Source: Arthrobacter sp. HY1533 (GTDB taxonomy: Bacteria > Actinomycetota > Actinomycetes > Actinomycetales > Micrococcaceae). Taken from it: a stretch of 64,000 nucleotides of DNA. Below the pieces are notes generated by a model. The model was not told the origin of the DNA. It made no database searches and saw only the letters and a list, made by a program, of their open reading frames with translations. A program made the position numbers and the translations under genes. The stretch is taken from assembly GCF_027568515.1 (NCBI RefSeq), contig NZ_JANKZF010000009.1, positions 1-64,000 of the forward strand, written 5' to 3'. The number at the start of each line of letters is the position of its first letter. Position 1 is the first letter of the stretch. Below are positions 16,803 through 25,373 of the stretch, in pieces.

Positions 16803-17114
16803 CTACATTTCGATTGATTCCACCCGTTCGGGGCGGCTGTCCACCCAGGCCACGAGGAGCCGGACGTCCTCGGGCATGCTGTCGTCCGTGTAGCGGACAG
16901 TGATGGTGGGGCCGGAGCGCACCAGGTTGATCTCATACAGCTGCGCGTCCGGTGTGGGGGCCTTGGCAGGGGGAGCGGGCTGCTCGTCCAGGTTGGCACG
17001 GGCAACTTCCCCGGCAAACGCCTGCGCCGCCGATTTGGGCAGGGCCTTGGTGTCCAGCTCGGTCCGGGCAATGATTCCGGCTATGCCGCCGGCCCTGATG
17101 ATGGTCAGCTTCAT
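16803..17114 (-). CDS. Emfourin-type protein, M4 protease inhibitor family
   Basis: This 103-residue protein starts MKLTIIRAGGIAGI and ends in an acidic helix region. It resembles the emfourin (protealysin inhibitor) family, small proteins encoded next to M4 peptidases of the protealysin type that block them. The segment GGIAGIIARTELDTKALP and the C-terminal YEINLVRSGPTITVRYTDD fit that family pattern. Its ATG overlaps the stop of the M4 peptidase gene by four bases (ATGA), so enzyme and inhibitor are translated together, which strongly supports the pairing. No signal peptide is visible, so it should act in the cytoplasm on the protealysin-like enzyme. The family call is from memory of the pattern, not a search. 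Confidence 0.8.
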   Translation of the reverse strand: MKLTIIRAGGIAGIIARTELDTKALPKSAAQAFAGEVARANLDEQPAPPAKAPTPDAQLYEINLVRSGPTITVRYTDDSMPEDVRLLVAWVDSRPERVESIEM

Positions 17115-18190
17115 GAAAGGACGCCAACCTCCTTCCACGCGTTGTGCACGGCTTCCTGTTCGGCCGCGCCGAAGAGCGTCCCGGCGACGTCCACCGTGGC
17201 ATGGGCGGCGGCGTCGAACTGCGTTGTGGGGCGCAGCTTGGTGGTCAGCACCTCAAACCAGATCCGGCCTGCCTTCTCCCAGGCGTAGCCGCCCAGGGCC
17301 GTGGCCGCAAGTGCGAAGGCGCGGTTGGGGATGCCGGAGTTGATGTGCACCCCGCCGTTGTCGTTGCGGGGGTCGTTGTCGTCTGGCAGGTCCACGTAGT
17401 CGTCCATGTGCCCTGGCTGGCGGTCCCCGGAATGGGATGTGCCGGGGTGGGCCATGTTGCGCAGGGCCGCGCCCAGGCCGGGGACCAGGATTCCCTCGCC
17501 AATGAGCCAGTTGGCTTCCGCTGCGGTCTGGTTGAGGCCGTGCTGCTTGACCAGGGAGCCGAACACGTCCGAGAAGGACTCATTCAGCGCCCCCGACTGC
17601 TTGCTGTAGACCAGCCCGGCCGTGAACTCGGTGATGCCGTGTGTGAGCTCGTGGGCAATGACGTCGATGGCCCGGGTCAGGCCGCCAACCTGGAAGATGC
17701 GGCCGCTGCCGTCCCCGTAGACCATCTGCGAGCCGTCCCAGAAGGCGTTGTCGAAGGCGACGCCGTAGTGGACGGTGGAGATGAGTTCCATCCCTGCCCC
17801 GTCCAGGGAGCTGCGGCCGAACAGGTCGCGGTAGAACTCGTACGTGGCATTGCTGCCGTCGTAGGCCTGGTTGACGGCTTCGTCCTCCACCGGCGGCTTT
17901 TCCCAGCCCCGCACCAGAACGCCGGGCAGGAAAGGCCGCCCGTGCTTTTCGTTGTCATAGACGCTCAGCCGCTCGCCCGTGTCCAGGGCCGCCCCCATCA
18001 AGGCCCCCGTGTGGACGTTGAGCCGGCGGCTCAGCTGCCCCATCACGGCGCGCTGGGAGCGCATGGCGGCGGAGGTGGCCAGGGCCCTCACCGCGGCCTC
18101 GCGCTGCTTGGGGCTGCCCTCCAGCGCCAACCAGCCAAGCAGGTCCGGCGGCGCAATGGTGCACAGCGCAGAATTCAACATTTCCGGCAT
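17111..18190 (-). CDS. M4 family metallopeptidase (protealysin-like)
   Basis: This is a 359-residue zinc metallopeptidase of the thermolysin family. The zinc site HELTH is at residues 180-184, with the third ligand Glu in GALNESFSDVFG about 20 residues later. The C-terminal active-site histidine is probably in NDNGGVHINSGIPNRAF. There is no signal peptide. A short N-terminal precursor of about 50 residues carries CTIAPPDLLGWLA, like the PPxxL motif of protealysin precursors. Such enzymes lack the large secreted propeptide of thermolysin and can act inside the cell. The start ATG at 18190 is preceded by GGGAAGGGACAAGG. It is translated ahead of, and coupled to, the emfourin gene. Confidence 0.92.
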   Translation of the reverse strand: MPEMLNSALCTIAPPDLLGWLALEGSPKQREAAVRALATSAAMRSQRAVMGQLSRRLNVHTGALMGAALDTGERLSVYDNEKHGRPFLPGVLVRGWEKPPVEDEAVNQAYDGSNATYEFYRDLFGRSSLDGAGMELISTVHYGVAFDNAFWDGSQMVYGDGSGRIFQVGGLTRAIDVIAHELTHGITEFTAGLVYSKQSGALNESFSDVFGSLVKQHGLNQTAAEANWLIGEGILVPGLGAALRNMAHPGTSHSGDRQPGHMDDYVDLPDDNDPRNDNGGVHINSGIPNRAFALAATALGGYAWEKAGRIWFEVLTTKLRPTTQFDAAAHATVDVAGTLFGAAEQEAVHNAWKEVGVLS

Positions 18191-18351
18191 GATCCTTGTC
18201 CCTTCCCCAGTGGCAGCGCAGCGGGCCCCGTCCCGGCCGTGGTGCCTTCCCCCGGCCATGATTGCGCCGTTGCAACCATGATGCGCTTGATGCCGGCCGG
18301 CGGCAAGCACTGGGCTGCCGGTGTCTGGGCGGCGCCGCTGGTGGTGCCGCG

Positions 18352-18367
18352 TACTCCCGCAGGAGTA
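18352..18367. promoter_or_regulatory. Inverted repeat operator upstream of kinase gene
   Basis: TACTCC-CGCA-GGAGTA is a 16-bp inverted repeat centred about 67 bases before the kinase start point. A similar site lies before the SHOCT gene on the far side of the kinase/regulator pair. NarL-type regulators bind sites of this size. The neighbouring response regulator is the likely binder (inference). Confidence 0.65.
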
Positions 18368-18426
18368 TGCCTGCCTGCCCGCACGGGGTGATGTGCGCTT
18401 TGCGGCTGCGGGGCTACGCTCATTGC

Positions 18427-19572
18427 ATGAGAGCTGCGCACCGCCGTGGGCCAATGGTGGGCCTTGCCATCCTTGCCGCCGCGGTGCAACTGGCCGGCAC
18501 GCATTTCGCGGCGGCCCGGCAGCCCCTGGCGCACCCGCTGGACGGCTTCGGCGTCGTGCTTCTGCTGGCCGGCCCCGCCCTGCTGTTGCTGCACCGCCGC
18601 GCCCCCGAGGTGATGCTTGCCGGTGCCGTGGCGGTGACGGCCGCCTACCTGGCTCTGCGCTACCCGTGGGGCCCGGTGCCGATGTCACTGGCGCTGGCCG
18701 TGGTCCTGGCCACGGCGGCCGGGCGTCGCGTGTTCAGCTGGTCCGTGGCAGGGGTGCTGGTGGCTGCGCTGTTCACCTGGGCCGCGGTGCGAGGGGCACA
18801 GTTCGACCTGGTCAGGGCCTCGGCCGTGTCCGGCTGGCTCGTGATCCTGGTGCTCATCGGCGAGGGCCTGCGGCTGCGCCTGGACCGGGCGGCCGAGCGG
18901 CGGGCCAAGGCACGTGAGGACAAGCTGCGCGCCGAGGACGAGTACCGGCTGGCGCTGGCCCGCGACATCCACGACGTCGTGGCCCATTCCCTGTCCATGA
19001 TCAACGTGCGCGCCTCCGTTGCCCTGCACCTGGCCGACCGCGACCCCGCCCAGCTCAAGCCTGCGCTGGAGGCCATCAAGGAGGGCAGCAAGGAGTCGCT
19101 GGACCAGGTCCGGGAACTGCTGGGTGTGCTGCGCCAGGACGCCCCGCGCCGCCCCGGCCTGTCCCTCGAGGGGATTCCCGCCCTCGTGGAGGATGCCAGG
19201 CTGGGCGGCCTGGCTGCGAGCCTGCAGTACGACGGCGACCCCTCCCTGGTGCGCGGGCGCCTCGGCCCGGAGGGGGAGACCGTGGCCTACCGGGTGGTGC
19301 AGGAGGCCGTGACGAACGCAGTGCGACACGCCGGCGCCACGACGCTCGCGGTGCGGATCGGGCCGGCCGCGGACGGGCGGCTGCGCATCGACGTGGACGA
19401 CGACGGCTCCGGGCTGGGCAACCGTGCCGAGGGCAACGGCCTGCGCGGAATGCGCGAGCGCCTGGCCGGGGTGGGCGGTGCCGTGGAGCTGGTGGAGCTG
19501 CATCCCGGGCTGGGCGTGCGCGCCACCCTGCCGCTGCACCCCGGCGTTCCCGCACCAGGAGGCCGGCCATGA
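18427..19572 (+). CDS. Two-component sensor histidine kinase (NarL/DesK class)
   Basis: This 381-residue kinase has four to five N-terminal hydrophobic segments (residues about 10-155), a short coiled linker rich in Arg/Ala/Glu, and a HisKA_3 dimerisation helix with phospho-acceptor His182 in LARDIHDVVAHSL. An HATPase domain follows, with an N-box VVQEAVTNAVRHAG and a G-box reading NGLRGMRERL. There is no separate sensory domain, so the membrane part is likely the sensor. The ATG at 18427 is chosen because TACGCT lies exactly 6 bases upstream, which predicts a leaderless message. The regulator ATG overlaps the stop by four bases. The signal is unknown. Confidence 0.93.
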   Translation: MRAAHRRGPMVGLAILAAAVQLAGTHFAAARQPLAHPLDGFGVVLLLAGPALLLLHRRAPEVMLAGAVAVTAAYLALRYPWGPVPMSLALAVVLATAAGRRVFSWSVAGVLVAALFTWAAVRGAQFDLVRASAVSGWLVILVLIGEGLRLRLDRAAERRAKAREDKLRAEDEYRLALARDIHDVVAHSLSMINVRASVALHLADRDPAQLKPALEAIKEGSKESLDQVRELLGVLRQDAPRRPGLSLEGIPALVEDARLGGLAASLQYDGDPSLVRGRLGPEGETVAYRVVQEAVTNAVRHAGATTLAVRIGPAADGRLRIDVDDDGSGLGNRAEGNGLRGMRERLAGVGGAVELVELHPGLGVRATLPLHPGVPAPGGRP

Positions 19573-20234
19573 TCCGCATCCTCATCGCCGACGACCAGAC
19601 ACTCATCCGCGCCGGCTTCCGCGCCCTCCTGGACGCCGAACCCGACATGGCGGTGGTCGGGGAGTCCGGCACCGGCGCCGGCACAGTGGCCCAGGCCCGG
19701 GAGCTCAAGCCCGACGTGATACTCATGGACATCCGCATGCCCGACGGCGACGGGCTCACCGCCGGTGCCGCCATCCTGGCGGACCCTGCGCTCGCCGGCA
19801 CGCACATCCTGGTGCTGACCACCTTTGAACTCGATGAGTACATTGTCGAGGCTGTGCAAATGGGCGCCGCCGGCTTCCTGGTCAAGGACACCGAACCGGC
19901 CGAACTGATCCGTGCCGTGCGCGTGGTGAACGACGGCGACGCCCTCCTGTCGCCGTCCGTGACCCGCCGGCTCATGGCGGCCATGGCCCATGTGTCGCGC
20001 AACGTGGCACAGCCCCCGGAACTGGGCCAGGTCACGGCGCGTGAACGCGAGGTGCTGGCGCTTGTGGGGGAGGGGCTGAACAACGCCGAGATCGCCGAAC
20101 GCCTCTTCATCACCCCCTTGACGGCCAAGACCCACGTCTCACGCATCATGCTCAAGCTCGGGGCACGCGACCGCGTGCAGCTCGTGGTCACCGCCTACGA
20201 ATCCGGCCTGGTCCGCCCCGGCTGGAACGTTTAG
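19569..20234 (+). CDS. LuxR/NarL family response regulator
   Basis: The 221-residue regulator has a receiver domain with acidic residues Asp8 and Asp9 and phospho-Asp54 (ILMDIRMPDG). A LuxR-type helix-turn-helix follows from about residue 155 (LTAREREVLALVGEGLNNAE, then KTHVSRIMLKLG). It is translated with the upstream kinase (ATGA overlap) and should be its partner. Inverted repeats TACTCC-N4-GGAGTA lie upstream of the kinase and, in a variant form, before the SHOCT gene at 20436. The pair probably regulates both its own operon and that neighbour. The physiological signal is not evident. Confidence 0.95.
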   Translation: MIRILIADDQTLIRAGFRALLDAEPDMAVVGESGTGAGTVAQARELKPDVILMDIRMPDGDGLTAGAAILADPALAGTHILVLTTFELDEYIVEAVQMGAAGFLVKDTEPAELIRAVRVVNDGDALLSPSVTRRLMAAMAHVSRNVAQPPELGQVTAREREVLALVGEGLNNAEIAERLFITPLTAKTHVSRIMLKLGARDRVQLVVTAYESGLVRPGWNV

Positions 20235-20235
20235 T

Positions 20236-20292
20236 CCCCACGCCCTCCCTCGCCTCGTGCCTCGGCCAGGGAACCCTCGGGCGCGTGGGCCC
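20236..20292. repeat. CCCCACGCCC/GGGCGCGTGGG repeat, copy 1
   Basis: A 14-base block CCCCACGCCCTCCC (20236-20249) and a 19-base block CCCTCGGGCGCGTGGGCCC (20274-20292) are partly inverted copies of each other and bracket a variable middle. The same two blocks, letter for letter, recur at 57519-57532 and 57567-57585 after the first TerC gene, with a different middle. This marks an intergenic repeat family; a terminator role after the regulator gene is plausible. Confidence 0.7.
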
Positions 20293-20312
20293 TTGCGAGG
20301 ACCAGGGCGCCT

Positions 20313-20329
20313 GTATCCCGGGGGAGTAC
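20313..20329. promoter_or_regulatory. Second operator-like site before SHOCT gene
   Basis: GTATCC-CGGG-GGAGTAC is a partly symmetric site resembling the TACTCC-N4-GGAGTA repeat upstream of the kinase gene. The GGGAGTAC half is exact when the first site is read on its other strand; the left half is one base shorter. It lies about 115 bases before the SHOCT start. Confidence 0.55.
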
Positions 20330-20435
20330 TGCACACGGCCAAAGAGCCTCCCTGCGGCAGACGCCGTCGAACGCCCCAAACGGAAGAGTTGAACCACAGC
20401 CGAACGACGGCTGGGAACAACCCAAGGGGAACACC

Positions 20436-20732
20436 ATGTTTGCAGCACTCGGCACAACGGCAATGGGCGCACAGGCTGCGCTCGCAGCACACGCCATGAA
20501 CCACGGCGTTGGATGGGGGCCGGGGCCTTGGTTCCTGCTCATCCCGCTGTTCTGGATTGTGGTGATCGGCCTGTTCATCTTCCTCGGCCCGCGCCGGTGG
20601 CGCCGCAGCCGCGAATGGCACCAGCACCAGGGCGCCGAGTCCGTGCTGCGGGAGCGCTACGCCCGCGGCGAGGTGGACGAGACCGAATACCGCCAGCGCC
20701 TGGAGGTGCTGCGCAGCCAGGGAAAGCAGTAG
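20436..20732 (+). CDS. SHOCT domain small membrane protein
   Basis: This 98-residue protein has a hydrophobic segment (about residues 28-50, GPWFLLIPLFWIVVIGLFIF), a basic stretch (RRWRRSREW), and a C-terminal SHOCT motif (VLRERYARGEVDETEYRQRL). SHOCT domains are short two-helix oligomerisation modules often found at the end of membrane proteins. GGGGAACACC precedes the ATG. The gene follows the two-component pair, and the inverted-repeat site before it suggests it is a target of that regulator. LiaF or PspC-like envelope stress roles are possible but not shown. Confidence 0.8.
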   Translation: MFAALGTTAMGAQAALAAHAMNHGVGWGPGPWFLLIPLFWIVVIGLFIFLGPRRWRRSREWHQHQGAESVLRERYARGEVDETEYRQRLEVLRSQGKQ

Positions 20733-20760
20733 CCGCGGGCGGCCCGCCCGCAACGTGACC

Positions 20761-20826
20761 ATTCCATCGAAACTGCAGCACATGCCGTTTTCGCCCCGCA
20801 AAGCGGCATGTGCTGCAGTTTGGAAT
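20761..20826. terminator. Long inverted repeat with 18-bp arms
   Basis: AAACTGCAGCACATGCCG (20770-20787) pairs perfectly with 20804-20821 across a 16-base loop. Outside it, ATTCC (20761-20765) pairs with GGAAT (20822-20826) after a 4-base bulge. It sits downstream of the SHOCT gene, ahead of the next promoter, and most simply serves as terminator. Confidence 0.75.
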
Positions 20827-20885
20827 ATGTTCGCCGCTGGTGGAAGCCGGTCCGCAGGACGCCGGGCGTTTGAGAGAATGGATGC

Positions 20886-21488
20886 ATGACTTCTCTTGGA
20901 ACCGGCAAAATGTCCAAACCCGGCAAGTTCTCTGGCCTTGGCACCATTGTGCTGGCGATTGTATTCCTGGTTGCCCTTGTTTTTGCAGCCAACAACAGCA
21001 CGGTGCTGGGCTGGATCATCGCAGTGATCGCACTGGGCTGGCTGGTCCTCTCCACGTTCGTGTACATCGGCGTGCACAAGGCCGCGGCCTTCGGCGCCCG
21101 GCAGGTGGCGCTGGCCCAGGCACAGATGGCGCAGCAGAACAGCAGCAATGCCGGCTCCGACGGCGGCACGCGCCTGGTCTCGCAGGATTCCGGTTCACGC
21201 ACGGCCGAGAAGGCGCGCGACATGAAGCTGGACCACTCCTTCAAGATCATCACCGTCCAGGTCGGCGTGGTCAACGAATACCTGGGCAAGGACCCCGAAA
21301 TGGTGGCCCGGGCACTGGAAACCATTGAAATCACCGCCACCAACGGCCGCGGCATGATCAACCCCAACTGGGAGGCCCAGGAAGCCAAGATGGACGCCGC
21401 CATGGCCAAGAAAAACGCCGAACGCGCCCAGGAGGCACAGGGCACCGACGGCGGGGACGAGCCCGTCAGCGGCGTCGTCATCGACTAG
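20886..21488 (+). CDS. Membrane protein of unknown function
   Basis: This is a 200-residue hypothetical protein. Two hydrophobic segments (about residues 19-35 and 40-59) lie near the N-terminus. The remaining 140 residues form a polar, mostly helical cytosolic part beginning VHKAAAFGARQVALAQAQMA and containing ITVQVGVVNEYLGKDPEMVA. The C-terminus is acidic. A -10-like GAGAAT lies 6 bases before the ATG at 20886, which hints at a leaderless message. I do not recognise the family; similar proteins with a short membrane hairpin and helical tail are common in actinobacteria. Confidence 0.72.
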   Translation: MTSLGTGKMSKPGKFSGLGTIVLAIVFLVALVFAANNSTVLGWIIAVIALGWLVLSTFVYIGVHKAAAFGARQVALAQAQMAQQNSSNAGSDGGTRLVSQDSGSRTAEKARDMKLDHSFKIITVQVGVVNEYLGKDPEMVARALETIEITATNGRGMINPNWEAQEAKMDAAMAKKNAERAQEAQGTDGGDEPVSGVVID

Positions 21489-21542
21489 CCGGGGCGTCGG
21501 CAATCAAGGCATCAGCGGACTCCTGCGGGTAAGGTGGAACAA

Positions 21543-22385
21543 GTGAGCAACGGTATGGAAAACGGTCGATTGAGGATCGCAAGCGTCAACGTCAACGGCA
21601 TTCGCGCCGCATACAAGAACGGCATGGGCCCCTGGCTCGCCGAACGCGATGTGGACATCCTGTGCCTGCAGGAAGTGCGCGCACCCGATGCGATCGTCGA
21701 GGGCTTCCTGGGCGAGGACTGGCACTTGCTCCACGCCGAGGCAGAGGCCAAGGGCCGTGCCGGTGTGCTGATCGCCACCCGCAAGGACCGCCTGGAACCC
21801 GTTGCCACCCGCATCGGCATCGGCGAGGACTACTTCGCCACCACGGGCCGCTGGGTCGAGGCGGACTACGCCCTCACCGGCTCCGATGGAACGCCCACCA
21901 CCCTGACGGTGGTCAGCGCCTACGTCCACTCCGGCGAGGTGGGCACCCCCAAGCAGGACGACAAGTTCCGTTTCCTGGACACAATGATCGGCCGCCTGCC
22001 CGCGCTGGCCGGCGCAAGCGACCACGCCCTGGTGGTTGGCGACTTGAACGTGGGCCACAAGACCCTGGACATCAAGAACTGGAAGGGCAACGTCAAGCGT
22101 GCCGGCTTCCTGCCCGAGGAACGCGCCTACTTTGACCGCTTCTTCGGCGAGGAAATCGGCTGGAAGGACGTGGCCCGCGAGCTCGCCGGCGAGGTCGAAG
22201 GACCCTACACCTGGTGGTCCAACCGGGGACAGGCATTCACCAACGACACCGGTTGGCGCATCGACTACCACATGGCCACCCCCGGCCTGCTGGCCAAGGC
22301 CGAGAGCTGCGTCGTGGACCGTGCCGAATCGTACGAGGCACGCTTCTCCGACCACGCCCCGCTCGTCGTCGACTACAAGTTCTAA
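21543..22385 (+). CDS. xthA: Exodeoxyribonuclease III
   Basis: This is a 280-residue AP endonuclease/3' exonuclease of base excision repair. The metal and catalytic motifs are present: [19 protein letters not shown] (catalytic Glu), [11 protein letters not shown] (Asp, Asn), and the C-terminal [11 protein letters not shown] with its Asp-His pair. Possible starts are GTG 21534, GTG 21543 and ATG 21555. TAAGGT at 21530-21535 is a -10 box 7 bases before 21543, so leaderless initiation there is favoured. The AAGGTGG in the same place could also act as a ribosome site. trpS begins 17 bases after the stop, so the two genes are probably co-transcribed. Confidence 0.95.
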   Translation: MSNGMENGRLRIASVNVNGIRAAYKNGMGPWLAERDVDILCLQEVRAPDAIVEGFLGEDWHLLHAEAEAKGRAGVLIATRKDRLEPVATRIGIGEDYFATTGRWVEADYALTGSDGTPTTLTVVSAYVHSGEVGTPKQDDKFRFLDTMIGRLPALAGASDHALVVGDLNVGHKTLDIKNWKGNVKRAGFLPEERAYFDRFFGEEIGWKDVARELAGEVEGPYTWWSNRGQAFTNDTGWRIDYHMATPGLLAKAESCVVDRAESYEARFSDHAPLVVDYKF

Positions 22386-22402
22386 GAGGACCCTACAAAT
22401 CC

Positions 22403-23431
22403 ATGAGTGAAATTTCCGCACGCCCCCGCGTGCTCTCGGGCATGCAGCCCTCCGGGGACTCCCTGCACCTGGGCAACTACCTTGGCGCACTGGTCAACTG
22501 GGTCAAGACCCAGGATGACTACCAAACACTGTTCTTCATCCCCGACATGCACGCCATCACCGTCACCCAGGACCCGGCGGAGCTGCGCGCCCGCACCCGC
22601 AAGACGGCGGCCCAGTACATTGCCGGCGGCATCGACACTGAAAAGTCCACACTGTTTGTGCAGTCCCATGTGCCCGAGCACGCCCAGCTGGCCTGGGTGC
22701 TGAACTGCATCACCGGGTTCGGCGAAGCGTCCCGCATGACCCAGTTCAAGGACAAGTCCGCCAAGGGCGGGGCCGACATGGCCAGCGTCGGCCTGTTCAC
22801 GTACCCCGTGCTCATGGCCGCCGACATCCTCCTGTACCGCCCCGAGGGCGTGCCGGTGGGCGATGACCAGCGCCAGCACGTGGAGCTTGCCCGCGACCTG
22901 GCCAAGCGCTTCAACCACCGCTTTGGCGACACCTTTGTGGTCCCGGAGGCCTTCATCCAGAAGGAAGGCGCCCGAATCTACGACCTGCAGAATCCGACGG
23001 CGAAAATGTCCAAGTCCGCTTCGGGCCCCAACGGGCTCATCAACATCCTGGACGAGCCGAAGGTCACCGCCAAGCGCATCAAGTCGGCAGTGACCGACGC
23101 CGGAACCGTGGTTGCACACGACCGCGAGAACAAGCCCGGCGTCACCAACCTGCTGGAGATCCTGTCCACGCTGACCGAAAAGCCGGTGGACACGCTCGTG
23201 GCAGAGTACGAAGGCAAGATGTACGGGCACCTGAAGGTGGACGTTGCCGACGCCGTCGTGGACCGCCTGGACCCCATCCGCAAGCGCACCCTGGAACTGC
23301 TGGACGACCCCGCCGAGCTGGACACGCTGCTGGCGCACGGCGCGGCCAAGGCCCGCGAAATTGCCTCGGCAACGCTGGCCGACGTCTACGCCAAGGTCGG
23401 CTTCCTGCCTCCCCTCGGGACGGTCGGATAG
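22403..23431 (+). CDS. trpS: Tryptophanyl-tRNA synthetase
   Basis: TrpS charges tRNA-Trp. The 342-residue class I synthetase has the first signature [14 protein letters not shown] and the second, KMSKS, at residues 201-205. Conserved [10 protein letters not shown] and [16 protein letters not shown] lie between. AAGAGGACCC precedes the ATG at 22403. It follows xthA closely. The gene for the RNA ligase-like protein starts 2 bases after its stop, so the three genes form a small operon. Confidence 0.97.
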   Translation: MSEISARPRVLSGMQPSGDSLHLGNYLGALVNWVKTQDDYQTLFFIPDMHAITVTQDPAELRARTRKTAAQYIAGGIDTEKSTLFVQSHVPEHAQLAWVLNCITGFGEASRMTQFKDKSAKGGADMASVGLFTYPVLMAADILLYRPEGVPVGDDQRQHVELARDLAKRFNHRFGDTFVVPEAFIQKEGARIYDLQNPTAKMSKSASGPNGLINILDEPKVTAKRIKSAVTDAGTVVAHDRENKPGVTNLLEILSTLTEKPVDTLVAEYEGKMYGHLKVDVADAVVDRLDPIRKRTLELLDDPAELDTLLAHGAAKAREIASATLADVYAKVGFLPPLGTVG

Positions 23432-23433
23432 CC

Positions 23434-23991
23434 ATGCCGGGCATTGGTCAAAGCGGGGCTTCCCCGGCCCCGCACGCCGACAGCCTGGGAGTCATCATCT
23501 CCCTGCCGCAGGCCCTCGCGGACGGGCTCGGCGCAAAGCGGGCCGCCTACGCAGGTCCGGATGCCGCCGTCGTGCCTCCGCACATCACCCTGGTCTCGGG
23601 CCGCGCCCGCGGATCCTGGGAAGAGGCGGCCGAGCACGTGCGCAAGGTGGCCGCGGCGGGCAAGCCGTTCGTCATCTCGCTGCGCGGCACGGGAACCTTT
23701 GAGCCGGTGTCGCCTGTGGTGTTCCTGAACGTTTCCGAGGGTGCCGCGGAGTGCGAACGGCTGCACGAGGAACTCCTTGAGGGCCCGCTGGAACACCTCC
23801 TGGAGTTCGACTTCCACCCCCACCTGACAGTTGCCCACGATCTCGACGCGCCCAACATGGCCCGCGCCAAGGCCGAAATGGCCGGCTATGAGGCAGACTT
23901 TGAAGTGACAAGCATCGGCCTGTTCGACCATTTGGCGGGCGAGTGGGCCCTGCGTGAGGAGTTGCAGCTTGGGGGACCGGGAGAGCGCTGA
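23434..23991 (+). CDS. 2'-5' RNA ligase family protein
   Basis: This 185-residue protein belongs to the two-histidine 2H phosphoesterase/ligase superfamily. The two catalytic HxT motifs are readable as PPHITLVSG (around residue 50) and FHPHLTVAHD (around residue 130), spaced as in the family. Such enzymes act on 2',3'-cyclic phosphates or 2'-5' linkages in RNA; the natural substrate of bacterial members is usually unknown. The ATG at 23434 follows the trpS stop immediately. The next gene overlaps this one by about 23 bases. Confidence 0.85.
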   Translation: MPGIGQSGASPAPHADSLGVIISLPQALADGLGAKRAAYAGPDAAVVPPHITLVSGRARGSWEEAAEHVRKVAAAGKPFVISLRGTGTFEPVSPVVFLNVSEGAAECERLHEELLEGPLEHLLEFDFHPHLTVAHDLDAPNMARAKAEMAGYEADFEVTSIGLFDHLAGEWALREELQLGGPGER

Positions 23992-25132
23992 GGCCGCGAA
24001 GGCCACCATCCCTGCGCCCGTCCCCGCGCGCGACGCCGGGTACTTCCCGGGCGCCGTGGCCCCCGGCGTGAAGGCCAAGCGCCCCATCGCCGGTCCCGCC
24101 AAGGCCCCGCCCAGCCCCCTGGACCGCACGGTCCTTGCCAGCTGGGCAGCCAGCCGGCGCGCGGAGCTCGACGAGGCCCGCAGGCAGGGAGGCCCGCTCC
24201 GGCAGCTCCCGGCCCTCATGCAGTGGCTCAACGCCTGGGCGGCCCAGTTCTTCCCCGTGCGTGTCTGGAACCTGTACACCCGCCGCCGCGGGCCCCTGCT
24301 GGCCGCCGGCAACGCCTATCTCATGTTCTTTTCCGTCGGTGCCATGCTGGTGGCCGGCTTCGCCATTTTCGGCATCATTGCCGCCGGCAACCAGGTGCTG
24401 CGTGACGCCGTGATCGACCTCGTGGCCGAAAGCACGCCGGGCCTGATAAACACCGGCGACGGCCGCGGCGGCCTGGCCACGCCCGAGCAGCTCCTGGGCA
24501 AGGGCGGCTTCACCACGACGCTGCTGGTCTCGCTCACAGCCTTGATCATCACGTCCCTGGGATGGATCAACGGGCTGCGGGAGGGCATCCGCTCCATCCT
24601 GGGCCTGGCCCGGGACCGCACCAACCCCGTGCTGTCCAAGGTGCGCGACGCCGGTACCCTGCTGGTCCTGGCCGTGGCACTCGTCCTCACGAGCGCCCTG
24701 GGCGTGCTCAGCACAGCCGCCATGGGCACCATCAGCGAGGCGCTGGGCTGGGGCACGTTCCTGACCGGCGCCACTGCCCGGCTGAGCTCCATTGTGCTCA
24801 TGTTCGTCCTGGACGTGGCGGTGGCCATGGTCATGTTCAGCCTTGCCTCCCGCGTGCAGATGCCGCGCCGCGTGCTGCTCGTGGCCGCGATTTTCTCCGG
24901 CGCCGGTGCCACGGTGCTGCGCTCCTTCAGCGCCCTTCTGCTCAACGGCATCACGGGCAACGCCCTCCTGGCACCGTTCGCGGTGATCCTGGGGCTCTTC
25001 GTCTGGTTCTTCCTGCTCAGCCAGGTGTACTTGATCTCGGCCGCGATTGCCGCGGTCCTCTCCGCCGACCTCCGCCCGCACGCACCGCACCGGCTCTCCG
25101 CGGCCGCCTCAGCCTCGGTTCACCGGGACTGA
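23969..25132 (+). CDS. YihY/BrkB family inner-membrane protein
   Basis: The protein (about 387 residues) begins with an alanine/proline-rich cytosolic region of about 110 residues, then six hydrophobic segments in the usual YihY/virulence factor BrkB arrangement. These include AGNAYLMFFSVGAMLVAGFA and the loop GWINGLREGIRSI. I chose the TTG at 23969, because GAGGAG lies 7 bases upstream; a GTG at 23954 is the alternative and would add five residues. Both overlap the preceding gene, so translation is coupled. Despite the family's old name RNase BN, it is not a nuclease. Its role, perhaps in envelope function, is unknown. Confidence 0.85.
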   Translation: MGDRESAEAAKATIPAPVPARDAGYFPGAVAPGVKAKRPIAGPAKAPPSPLDRTVLASWAASRRAELDEARRQGGPLRQLPALMQWLNAWAAQFFPVRVWNLYTRRRGPLLAAGNAYLMFFSVGAMLVAGFAIFGIIAAGNQVLRDAVIDLVAESTPGLINTGDGRGGLATPEQLLGKGGFTTTLLVSLTALIITSLGWINGLREGIRSILGLARDRTNPVLSKVRDAGTLLVLAVALVLTSALGVLSTAAMGTISEALGWGTFLTGATARLSSIVLMFVLDVAVAMVMFSLASRVQMPRRVLLVAAIFSGAGATVLRSFSALLLNGITGNALLAPFAVILGLFVWFFLLSQVYLISAAIAAVLSADLRPHAPHRLSAAASASVHRD

Positions 25133-25166
25133 CGGAGCACGGCGCCGCCCCGCGGCCCGGATGCGT

Positions 25167-25235
25167 CGAGTCTGACGGAGCGCTGCAGGGGCGACGTTGC
25201 GCAACGTCTCCCCTGGCACCTCTCCGTCAGACTCG
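25167..25235. repeat. GAGTCTGACGGAG palindromic repeat, copy 1
   Basis: CGAGTCTGACGGAG (25167-25180) is inverted perfectly at 25222-25235. Inside lies a second stem, CAGGGGCGACGTTGC with GCAACGTCTCCCCTG, whose core GACGTTGCGCAACGTC is a 16-bp palindrome. The whole element can fold into a long two-part hairpin. Sister copies stand at 26898-26974 and 28069-28203. It lies after the YihY gene and before the S53 peptidase gene. Confidence 0.9.
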
Positions 25236-25373
25236 GCGCGAAGGGCCCGTGCCCTTGACACGGGAACCGTCCAGGGCATAGACCGGGTGGTGGCCTTCGA
25301 CCTTTTTGGGGTGGCCAGGATGGCAACGACGCCGTTCGCGAAGGCCACATTGCGATGCAATACGGAGGTTAAG

